64,000 nucleotides of DNA from Vespula vulgaris (lineage: Eukaryota > Arthropoda > Insecta > Hymenoptera > Vespidae): positions 12,503,558 to 12,567,557 of the forward strand of contig NC_066587.1 of NCBI RefSeq assembly GCF_905475345.1, in the 5' to 3' direction. A program made the translations under genes and the position numbers. Under the pieces are notes generated by a model. It was given only the letters and a program-made list of their open reading frames with translations, was not told where the DNA came from and did no database searches. Of the stretch, positions 48,489-57,748 are shown one piece after another; the stretch's first letter is position 1; the number at the start of each line of letters is the position of its first letter.

Positions 48489-49211
48489 GATTGCTTTCGT
48501 GACTTCAACTACGCTGACAACGCTCTAACGAATCCTTTGTTCGACCATTCATACAGGCGCCATTATCGATGCATCTTTCTCGAATGCAAAATCGTGTTGC
48601 AGGACGATATCGAATAAAAAATCTATTCGGTCTAATTTTAACGTGTTTCGAAAATTAGATCAACTACGATAAATCATGATTTCTTTGAGAAGAGAACTCG
48701 ATAGAACTTTTTTATTTAATACGTATGTTATATCATATTCTATTAGACACGTAAAAGGATCATCGGTTCATTGATTAATTACGTAGATGTGTATAATCGA
48801 TGAGAACTAATTCGCACAAATTAATTATATGATAGAGAGTTTATTTGAATAGAACTGGTTGAAACTACTTGATAAATATTTGTCAAGGTTTTGTTGGTTG
48901 ACACACATTAATTCATTACAAATTTACGGTTCTATGGATATCAATTGATACGCATGTATTATACATTTCGAAGTAGATATAAGGAAGTTTTATTGTATAT
49001 ATAGAGAACATCTTTTATTGAACATCTCTGAAAATTAAAGTTTTAAAAGAGGAAGTAATAAACAAATTATTTTATGAAATACAAATTTCCTCTGTAATGA
49101 AACACGAAAACGTATATTAACGCACGTGTTTAATTTTAATAGGAAAATGGAGTAAACTAGGAGGTAAAATATGAAGTAAAATGGTAGGATCGATACTTCA
49201 TCGGTTCAACC

Positions 49212-49212
<1 letters not shown>
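48489..49212. other. AT-rich non-coding spacer
   Basis: Nothing recognisable. Confidence 0.5.

Positions 49213-49275
<63 letters not shown>
49213..49275. repeat. (GA)n microsatellite, longest pure array here
   Basis: About 62 bp of uninterrupted GA. Confidence 0.98.
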
Positions 49276-49277
<2 letters not shown>

Positions 49278-50459
49278 TCGTGATAAGTATACATATAGTA
49301 TGACCTCAGTTTCAAAGAAAGTCGAACTCACGCGATTTAAAAAAATATATGTTGCAAATGGTCTACCTGTAATAGATTGCTACAGAAATAAAACGAAAAG
49401 GTTATTTGCACTAAATGGTAAAAAAGGTGATAATAAGTTTATGACAATAACGCGTAATAAATAATTTATCGATTCGAAGGTATTCGTGCATAGAAAGATA
49501 AATGAACTTAGAATTAGATGCGTATGCAATATATCTACATATTTCACATTCAAAGTTGTCAATTTTTACTTTTGTCTCATCGATTAATCATAATTAAATA
49601 ATCATTTTATCGTAAAAAAAGAAATAAATGTTTTAAATGAAAAATCATTCATCTTTCTATCAAATGATTAATTTTCTATTATAAAGATGGTAGTAAAATA
49701 TTAACAAAAATTTAATGAAGTTTGTTTGAGACGAAACAGAAAAACAGTGCGAATTGGAAAGAATATCGATATATTTTTGAACGTTTATTAAAAACTAAGA
49801 GATAATGGAGAATATACCAGAAGATACGAAATCGAATAAATCAAGTGAAAAAGCGATGAATTGAAGAACGAAAAGGTAAGATTGTCGCACGACGGGAGTT
49901 GGCATTTTATTCTAAATGTTACAAGCATTTTCATTGCGGGGGTTTTATTCGATGCGGATGAACGATTGACATCTAGGGTCCGTTGTGTGTTGTTATGTTG
50001 CTGTTGATGATGGTGGTATAGTGGTGACACAGAAAACCGGTAAAGTGACTGGAAGAACTTTACAAAACGTTCTTCGTTGCGAACATGTCGGCAAAGATCA
50101 CAGAGACGAGTTGGTTTCTATGCAACGGGGAGACAAGAATGAATACAAAAAAGAAGTACGGTAAAGGGAGGAAGAATCCGTAACGCTCTGCGGGATTCCG
50201 TTCGAGGCTTACGTTTTACAAACAAATTCGGCACTTTTACGAACTGTGACAAGTGTAACACGCTTGTGTTTAGCAGTCGAAAGGAGTGGATTCTGTGAGT
50301 GAAAAATTGTTAAAGAGGAAAAGGAAGAAAAAAGAAAGAGAGAGAGAGAGAGAAAATGGGAGAGACGGAAAAGAAGAAAAGAGAAGAGAACACGACCGGT
50401 ATTATAACGGAACAGCTCGTAAAAGAAGAACGCTCATTGTGATTTGGCAGAAAGAATAA
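49276..50459. other. Non-coding spacer, possible 5' UTR at its right side
   Basis: 49300-49800 is AT-rich and empty. 49870-50450 is GC-richer with several short ATG frames (33 codons from 50085; 28 codons from 50355) and donor-like strings (GAAAAG|GTAAGA at 49874). This resembles an insect 5' leader with upstream ORFs, but no transcript signal proves it. A GA run is at 50335-50354. Confidence 0.35.
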
Positions 50460-50612
50460 GAAGAAACTTTTCCCACGGATCGACTCCGCAAAGAATATCC
50501 TAGTGAATCCTCCTCCTCGTACTACTCCTCCATACCAATGTGTCTTACTCGATCGAGTAACTATGCACGTTCCGCCAATGGCGAACAATTTTTGTGGCTG
50601 AATTACGAAGTG
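50460..50612 (+). CDS. Candidate 5' coding exon ending in a good donor
   Basis: The frame is open from 50460, with the first ATG at 50538, and reads 25 codons (starts MCLTRSSNYARSANGEQF) to GAAGTG|GTAAGC at 50613 in phase 0. Upstream of the ATG the same frame encodes a Ser/Tyr-rich stretch, so an earlier non-AUG or spliced start is possible. The -3 base of the ATG is C, a weak start context. Without splicing the frame continues only 16 codons more. The acceptor at 54317 is also phase 0, so this could be an alternative first exon for it. The family is not recognised. Confidence 0.25.
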
Positions 50613-51716
50613 GTAAGCACCGTGTGTTACGGAAAGTTTGCCGCGCTCGAATTATGAAAGTAGAGCAAAGTAGTATAAGTTGTTGTATCGTAATCTTGAT
50701 CGAAATCGTCCTATGTTTTGAAAAGTGTTTACGATCATCGATACCAATATGAATGGGGAAAGTTGGATTATAGGAAGAAGTAGAAAAAATATTACTATAA
50801 TAAATACTATAAATATTATTTGAAATGGATACGTAAACTAAAATCTAAGAAGGAAATTTCATTTCTCCCGTCTAATATATCCGACGCAACATCTGAATAT
50901 ATCGCGTACCACAAAGCTCTCTACTGAAACAGTACCTTAAGAGATTCTTTTTAACTGATTCGATCCGACAATGTTTCCTACCCATTGGTTACACGATAGG
51001 CGGACAACGTGTAATCGGAATGACGTTATGCCTCGTGTATTTTCCATCGTTACTGTATGTATTACGTATCTATAGATACAATATAGGGAGATAGATATAC
51101 GTATATGGAAAAAATATATCACTGCAAACAAATGTAAAAGATAAAACGAAAGGAGAATGCTATGTATAAAGTCGAAATCGTGATTCACAAAAAATAAAAT
51201 TCCTGAAAACGAAAAAATGGAGTCAAAAGAAGAAACGACGTTATCGATATAATGATAACGAGTAGGTATTATCTTAATAATTTTTTTGCACTTTAGAAGG
51301 AAAACTCCAATCTCCATTCCGCTCTTGTTTTTCCGTACTAGCTAAAAGCATCTTAAAAATAATATGGCAATTAGCCAATAAACAAGCACCGTGTAGGGAA
51401 ATAATGCTACCATCTATAGGTATTACGTACATGGTAATCCAGGTGAACGTGCGAACGAAAAGAGCCGTACGCATATATTTCCTGGCTTCTATGTAAGCGA
51501 TAACGTTAAACAACTCCCTCTGCTTCGAAGTTCGCAGAATAATATTGGCGAACAGAGGAAATTGTCTTCCGTGGAAAGTGAATTCTCAATGATGCGTAAA
51601 TACAAAGAGTAATCTACAGATATACAAACAAATAGTTTACATCAAATGCATTTCCATTATTTTAGCAAGAAATATTTAATTTAATATTTAATTTTCTTTG
51701 TATTTAATTAAAATAC

Positions 51717-51722
<6 letters not shown>
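50613..51722. other. AT-rich non-coding spacer
   Basis: Two consecutive minus-strand frames (126 codons at 50937-51317; 79 codons at 51274-51513, open back to about 51590) overlap in different frames. They are hydrophobic and loosely receptor-like, but no chemoreceptor signature motif is visible. Confidence 0.4.

Positions 51723-51764
<42 letters not shown>
51723..51764. repeat. (TA)n microsatellite
   Basis: About 42 bp, pure. Confidence 0.97.
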
Positions 51765-51768
<4 letters not shown>

Positions 51769-53586
51769 GTAACGAAAGATACGTATAAAGAGATAAATAA
51801 ACATGAGATATAAATGAACGAATAAATTAATGTCAGCTTCGACATGATGTAATGGGACTGCCACGCGACTTTCACGAGTCGTGTAATCGTTACGTCGATA
51901 CTAGATACAAGCTGCTACAAATCGTGGTAACTCGAAACGAAAAAGAGAGAGCGAACGTGTCGTATTTACAGAGAAAAAGAAAGATAATGTTTTTCGCATT
52001 GATTCAATGTAAAAAAAATAAAGTATGTTTTATTTGTAACACATTCGTATAACGATAAAAAAAATGGGACACGTTGATCAAGCCTCGATCTCTTTCCACT
52101 TTCACGGTCACTAATAAAAATAGCAATAATAATCGATTTAAGAATAATTATGACATTAGTCCTTATTTAACATTCTCTTTCATTTTTCTCTCTTATCTAA
52201 ATTCGTCTCTTTTCTAAGACGTTACGATAAAATATGAATGATGTGATAGAAAATATGAGTTACTTAAGCTAAACCTAGATCGATGGTTACAACGGTTAGT
52301 TCAATAGGAAACCTCTATCCGAAGAAATCAATTTAACGGGACGTGTGAACACGATAGAGAGAAAAAGAGAGAAAAAGAGACAGAGAGAGAGAAAAATTGA
52401 AGCTGCGAGAGATATCGAGAACAGAAGAGAGAGAGACTGTTTCGTGCGCATACTCGCGTGTATGCACCATATATATGCATATGTGTAGAAACGAGAAAGT
52501 ATAGGCAGAAGATCGGTGAGGAATCGAGAAGAGAACGATGTCTCTCTCCTATTAATATAGGCGTACGAGCTTCATCGTAACTCTATATCTCTATTGAGTA
52601 TTCAGGTTAAGGCGACGCGTTTGATTGGCGCCTCTGGGGTCATTTTGATGCATGAATGGCTCCTCTGTGTTCGTTCGCCGTGTCACGGCAACTCGCCGAA
52701 GGCTTTTTCGAAAAAAAAAGAAAAAGAAAAAAGAAAAAGAAAAGGCAAAAGGGAAAAATAGAGGGAGAAAAATTTGATTGGCCCTTCAGGACGTGATAGC
52801 GGCCTGGTGAACCGGGCCAGACGAGAACGTTCGGTTCGGCTCTCATCGACACCCTCCGGCCATTTCTACGTTCGGTTAATTTTCTCTTCGTTCTCTTTTT
52901 CTTCCGTTTTCAGTGCGCCTCGCTTTTTCACTCGTTTCTTTCTTCTTTTCTTTTCATCTTTTTCTTCTTGTCTTTAGCCAAGCTGATAGAAAAGAAAGAA
53001 ACAAAAAAGAAGGAAGTGCGAAGAATCAAACGTCCGAAGTAAAAGCGTTCAAATATAAAGAAGCGAATTGCATCTTTATAAAGAAAAAAGTTTCCTTTAA
53101 GAATGTTTGAAACAGATGAAAATTGGTAAAACAATTTTGAAGGTAGTAACAAGAAATCGTTCTTGATAATGCCCTATGGTGGACGAGAGAAAATAAAAAG
53201 AAATAAAGCAGTAAGTTAACTGTGCAAAAAAATAAACGAAAGCACAGGTGTGTCAGAAGGAAGAAGAATGCATTCGGTTGTTGTCCGAATACAAAGAAGG
53301 CTATTTCCGGATAAGCACGACCCTTAACTCGACAGCTCTAGTCACGTATGTCAGCCCGGTTACGTAAAATGTTATAAAGTATTTTATTCCATAGTTTCCG
53401 TGAAAATTCCTACTGAATATTTCAACGAATGCCTTGTAAAACAAGCACATTTAATACGAGTCACATATCCGAGATTAGTGTCGTCATGTAAAGACGTACG
53501 AGAAAAAAATTCTTGCATCAATCACTGGTATCCTTTCTAAGGTGTCAAAATGAAGAAATAAATTGTTCAGGAATTGCAAATGGTAA
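51765..53586. other. Non-coding spacer
   Basis: Imperfect GA tract at 52355-52392. 52600-52870 is GC-richer with small inverted repeats (GGCCTGGT/ACCGGGCC around 52801-52818, GCCGTG/CACGGC around 52678-52690). A/G-rich tract at 52708-52770. No gene supported. Confidence 0.45.
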
Positions 53587-53724
53587 TTAGAAGAACATCC
53601 AGGTGTCACTTTTATCCTCGTCATTGTTGGCAACGATGCCAACAAGCAAGTAGTCGATGCACCGGTTCTTCGGACTCCCCATGGAGAAGAATCTCCCATT
53701 GGTGGTGTATTGTCTGTTTTGCAT
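53587..53724 (-). CDS. Unrecognised 45-codon coding-like frame
   Basis: It runs from ATG at 53724 to TAA at 53587 on the minus strand, with a composition unlike the surrounding AT-rich DNA: GC-ending codons, several Gly/Asn/Asp and an aromatic C-terminus (ends DTWMFF). It could be a terminal exon or a small ORF. The upstream acceptor context is poor. The plus strand of the same segment is also open and protein-like (frame ending CAT TGA near 53726), so strand cannot be settled by eye. It contains a perfect 9-bp stem-loop. Confidence 0.25.
   Translation of the reverse strand: MQNRQYTTNGRFFSMGSPKNRCIDYLLVGIVANNDEDKSDTWMFF
53624..53645. repeat. Perfect 9-bp stem-loop
   Basis: TTGTTGGCA pairs exactly with TGCCAACAA around the 4-nt loop ACGA. 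It lies inside the coding-like block at 53.6 kb. Confidence 0.85.
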
Positions 53725-53785
53725 TGAACGATTTTATTACGCTAGGATAACTCTTCTAACGACCTAACGCGCTCCGTACCATTAG

Positions 53786-54061
53786 CAATTCGCGAAATCA
53801 TCGATCTCGAGTATACGGCTCGGGGGAGCCTTCTTTCACAGATTCAGCATAGGGTCCGCTGCAGGATTTTCGGTTCGTTGGAACTACCACCCATTTACTT
53901 CGTTCGAATCTTCCTCGGCCGTCGTATACGAGCGTTCGATGAATGGACAACCTGGAGCAGAAAAACTCGTGCACGAAAATAGAAAGGTCTTCATCCGTGA
54001 CTCATTCCAATTATATCTTATTTGCTCAACGTGTTTTTCTTCCAAACTTTCGGGATCCTAA
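53786..54061 (+). CDS. Unrecognised 91-codon open frame (no early ATG)
   Basis: The frame is open from just after TAG at 53783 to TAA at 54059. An acceptor-like GCCTTCTTTCACAG lies at 53829-53842, inside the frame, so the coding part could begin there. The middle (about residues 35-70) is free of repeats and uses varied residues. The first ATG is late (39 codons before the stop), so it would have to be an internal or terminal exon. On the opposite strand a good acceptor (TTTTTCTGCTCCAG, exon start 53951) opens a 50-codon frame to TGA at 53798. Only one strand can be right, and neither protein is recognised. Confidence 0.2.
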   Translation, partial: QFAKSSISSIRLGGAFFHRFSIGSAAGFSVRWNYHPFTSFESSSAVVYERSMNGQPGAEKLVHENRKVFIRDSFQLYLICSTCFSSKLSGS

Positions 54062-54317
54062 TCCTTGGGGGTTCAACTTCTTCTTTGTCAAATATTCAAT
54101 ATATATTTCGAAATTTTATTAAATAGTTTTTTAAATAGTTTTTTAATACATCGAGTTCGAACAAAACCAGCATTAGAATTTAATCAATAATACAAAATAC
54201 GTTTCAACGAGCAAAGTTTATCGCGTTTAATTAACGATATTTGAATAAGGTTGCTTAGAGCCGATTAAATTAAATATTTGAACTAAAATCTTGTTTAATT
54301 CGAATGAAAATTTTCAG

Positions 54318-54482
54318 GTAAATGTCAAAGCGGTTCTTTTAACTATCCCACTATGTACCTATTTCGCCGAGTCGATACAAAACCACAACCACGAAGCAAA
54401 GTACACACTTGGCGCTAGACGAGCGAACATCGAAGCGACGCATACGCGCCTCGACAGAACCACGACGACGTGGTTCCTTTGA
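54318..54482 (+). CDS. Candidate terminal exon with hydrophobic leader (small secreted peptide)
   Basis: An acceptor-like AATTTTCAG ends at 54317. The frame then runs 54 codons to TGA at 54480-54482. It starts VNVK followed by AVLLTIPLCTYFAES, a good hydrophobic signal-peptide core with small residues near a possible cleavage site, then a polar tail rich in His/Asn/Thr/Arg with an internal Arg-Arg (GARRAN). Joined to the phase-0 exon at 46291 it would give a 62-residue precursor with a basic n-region. No donor-like GT is seen before the stop, consistent with a last exon. No cysteines occur after the leader. No family is recognised and the model is speculative. Confidence 0.25.
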   Translation, partial: VNVKAVLLTIPLCTYFAESIQNHNHEAKYTLGARRANIEATHTRLDRTTTTWFL

Positions 54483-54696
54483 TGTTAACATCCGCGTCCA
54501 TCCGATCACAACTCTAATGTTCCTCGAAGCCAGCATATGTATACTGTTCTAAAGAAACGACCGGATGCTTTCGCAGTTTATAACATCCTCCAATGAGTTT
54601 CTATCCGCTGTATTCATTTTTTTTTTTGTAATAATATTTAATTAGGATAGAATCGTATAACGAATGACCACTTATGTTTAAACAATCATAAGTATC

Positions 54697-54702
54697 AATA
54701 AA
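54697..54702 (+). terminator. Candidate polyadenylation signal AATAAA
   Basis: AATAAA lies 215 bp after the TGA at 54482, a reasonable 3' UTR length. AT-rich DNA yields this hexamer often by chance. Confidence 0.25.
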
Positions 54703-56220
54703 TTTACATGAAGAATTACAAAAGATAAATAGAAATTAATAAAAATAATAAGCAATTAAAATTACAAAAATTTCTATGACTTCATTTCGATATAAGAAAC
54801 TTAGTTCTGCGAAGATTATATCACTCCACTCATTCCAAGAGAAAAATGAATTCTAACGTATCATCGAAGTCAGATGTTCTCGTATTACAACATTATATAC
54901 CAACGACAACGTCGTCTCGTTGGCCGATTATAACGCAAAGCATTTTGACAGCATGCATAGATGTTTGCCGCTCTATTATCCAAACCAAACTTGTTTCCCT
55001 TGGAGAATAGCTTAACGTGACCGCATGTGAGAAGCAGTCTCGTTGGTAGGACGATGGTAGCGATCTTTTTCGTGCAAAGAAGAAAGATGAGAAGTCAGTT
55101 TTCATAGAAGGGAAAAAAGATCCTGTATGAAACGCATAGTAGACAGAGAAATAATAAATAATGGTGGTGCGCTTCGTAACACCGCAAGAAAATGAGAGCG
55201 GCACTTTGAGGTGTCGATAGGACACCTGGCCATAACAATGCTGAATGTCCCGTCGTGCGCGTTTGTCCTCTTTTATAGAATATCTAGTGGTGCAGTCGAC
55301 CACGAGCACCGTTCAATTACGAGCTTCCGCTTGGTAACCTTCTTCGCAGATTTCTTCTTCCTTCTTCTTATTCTTAACGTTTTTCGACTCGTGTCCTGAT
55401 CTCTCACGTCTTTCATGTCTTGACGTAAAACTCACCCCGAAAGTTGGGCGGAGCTGCTCGATGACATTCGTTAGAATAGCTTGCGTAGAGAATAAAGAAC
55501 ACGAACGTATAAGAGAAAAACTAAATACTGTCAACGTTTTTACATCTTTGATGTTACGCGGACGATTGAGAAAAGTTAAAATATATACTTGGACTCTAAA
55601 TCCTTATTATAAGGTATTAACTGATCTGCTTAATAACGTTTTGGAATATCATGATGTTAAGTCCTGTCACAAATGAACGTAAAAGGATGTACCATAAGAC
55701 GTGTTCCGAGTTCACGCTCTATCTTCGATTAATACCTACCTACTCACTTTGATCAGTGAGCATTAACGACGCTCGATAAGATCAACGACGAAAGAACACG
55801 GTCTTAAGTACTCAAAAACTCTTCGTCCCATCTTTATTCGTGCTAATCACATCAAGAAAAACTGTCCACTTGGAAAAAAGAAAGGAAAGGTCGCTCGGCA
55901 TGGCTGTTCGTCTTATTATCATTTCGAAGATTAAGCAGCAGGATAGGGTAAGAGAAACCTGCCGACAACTTTTCTCTTTCTCTCTCCCTCTCCTTCTTCC
56001 TCTATCAAACAAGAGTCATCCTCTTCTCGACTATTATACGACGAAAGAGGCAGATCCTCGAAGGTAGTAGCACGCATCTGTAGGCACTCGAACCTCTTCG
56101 AATTATCCTTGAATTCGGCCATGTCAATGGAAGCTCGCTCCCTTTAAGGGATCCGACCACGAGAATCCAATTACGTAATATCGTGGCTGCGGTTCACCGA
56201 AGAAGCATCCGCGATCCTCG
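54703..56220. other. Non-coding spacer with scattered start/donor pairs
   Basis: 54893-55309 carries a 138-codon minus-strand frame without recognisable motifs. At 55436-55467 (minus) an ATG frame beginning MSSSSSAQLSG meets CGGG|GTGAGT. At 55899-55946 (plus) an ATG frame meets AGG|GTAAGA. Each is too short to support alone. Confidence 0.35.
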
Positions 56221-56403
56221 ATGACAGGCTTGATGGTAGATAGAGAGGAGCAGAGAAAAGGGAAGGGAAAGAGGTGGAAGAGGTTCGTGGATGAGGAGGA
56301 TGAGCAAGGGATGTCAAGGGCTTTTCGGCGAAGGAGCCAGACAAACGACTCGGTCCATCCAACCTGGCATTCCCTATACTCGTGGCTCTATAGGAGAAGC
56401 CAG
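56221..56403 (+). CDS. Candidate first coding exon, 61 codons, basic/acidic N-terminus
   Basis: ATG at 56221 opens a frame that encodes Met-Thr-Gly-Leu-Met, then a Lys/Arg/Glu-rich segment (residues about 8-36), then a mixed Ser/Trp/Tyr-containing part, and arrives in phase 0 at AGCCAG|GTGAGA (donor at 56404), a near-consensus site. Without splicing it stays open to 56550 (109 codons). Part of the charged run comes from an imperfect GA-rich stretch, which weakens the case. The minus strand is open for 84 codons over the same interval. No family recognised; the next exon is not identified. Confidence 0.25.
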
Positions 56404-57263
56404 GTGAGAATAACGCGCATCTCACGCTATCCTGACTCCATCTGCCTACGTAGGCGCTGCTGCCTGTATACTTCTCCGTTCTGTCTATGTGCGACTAAGG
56501 ATAAAAATGTCCCTCTCGATCTAAAGATCGGCTATGGATCGAGGCTTTAATATTTTTCTCATTCTTTAAAACAAGACACTTATATAATATTTTTACTTGC
56601 ATAGTTTTCTAAAAGATGTTGGAAGAAATAGAAAAAAAAGAAGGAACGCAAATTTTTAATTTTCGAAAAAAATTTAACGAAGTACTAGCAAATCTGCAAG
56701 ACAATAAAAGATCTTTGAATACGAACGATTTCGCGTTATCGATGCGATAACGTATTCTACGAGTTCATTCTAACCACCGTTCGCTCTTATCCGACGCTGT
56801 TATCGTTGCTCCAACAACTCTGGTAAGATCCTGTTTACCCAGCAACTTCGATATTACCCGAGGCACGCGGTCTTATACATTATGTACCTCAATCCCCAGG
56901 ATTCCTACGTAGCACCTTCTTGTATCACCGTATTACATTGTTTTCGAATTAATCGCACCACCGAAAATCATACAATTTCATAATCGGAAAATCAGCAATT
57001 ATGTGAAATCGTTTGTTGAAACGAAATCGATAGGATTGATATCGAAACGTTGAATAATTTAATATCATTGATATGATAATCAGTCGAACGATGGATCAAT
57101 AGCAAATCAAAGATAAGAAGAAAGATCTTTATACTTCATCTCGTGATTTTCTTATTAGTTTCCTTCTGTTATAAAAAGAAACGAGTAGTAATACACCCGA
57201 TCGCTAGCTGTATATTCATCTTAACGTTCCGGTTACTATTTTCACCCTGTGAAGCATCCTCCC
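56404..57263. other. AT-rich non-coding spacer
   Basis: Nothing recognisable after the candidate donor apart from the 48-codon read-through of the preceding frame. Confidence 0.5.
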
Positions 57264-57264
57264 T

Positions 57265-57311
<47 letters not shown>
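57264..57311. repeat. (CT)n microsatellite
   Basis: About 45 bp, pure. Confidence 0.97.
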
Positions 57312-57314
<3 letters not shown>

Positions 57315-57724
57315 TCCTCCCAGCCGCTGACGTTCCTCGCCACAACGCAACGTCTCCTCGTTTTGTTCCGTGTATCCGAAGCAGAACAGCGGACGGAATC
57401 TTGCGCAGAGGCTTTACTCGGGGAATTAATTTCCTTTGTGAGCTTTCAAAGAGCGTTTAGTGCGGTTGCTTTCGGGAATGACGACAGGTTGATTGTGGCC
57501 GAGAGGCCGAAGCAACCTCTTCAAAAGGGTGGGGTAGGAGGATAAAACGAGTGAAACAGGGAGGAAAAGAAAAAGAGAGAAAGAGAGGAGAGAATCAATG
57601 CGTTTACGAACGAATAACTAACTTTTAAATACGATTACATGTTGCTATACATAACTTTAAAAAGGTTCATAATGGTCTATGGCGTTGCCAGAAGATATTT
57701 ATCGACGTTTCCATTATACTTAAA

Positions 57725-57748
57725 CGATCATCTGATCGAAGATGATCG
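57725..57748. repeat. Perfect 9-bp stem-loop
   Basis: CGATCATCT pairs exactly with AGATGATCG around the 6-nt palindromic-like loop GATCGA. Four GATC tetramers fall within 24 bp. Confidence 0.85.

Noticed and set aside
50937..51513. Overlapping hydrophobic minus-strand frames suggesting a chemoreceptor
   Set aside because: Two different frames, AT-rich composition, and no conserved C-terminal motif of gustatory or odorant receptors.
55436..55467. Minus-strand start exon MSSSSSAQLSG before CGGG|GTGAGT
   Set aside because: Attractive N-terminus but only 10 codons; no partner exon identified.
55899..55946. Plus-strand start exon of 16 codons before AGG|GTAAGA
   Set aside because: Short, and the downstream pyrimidine tract would act as an acceptor very close by; no supporting signal.
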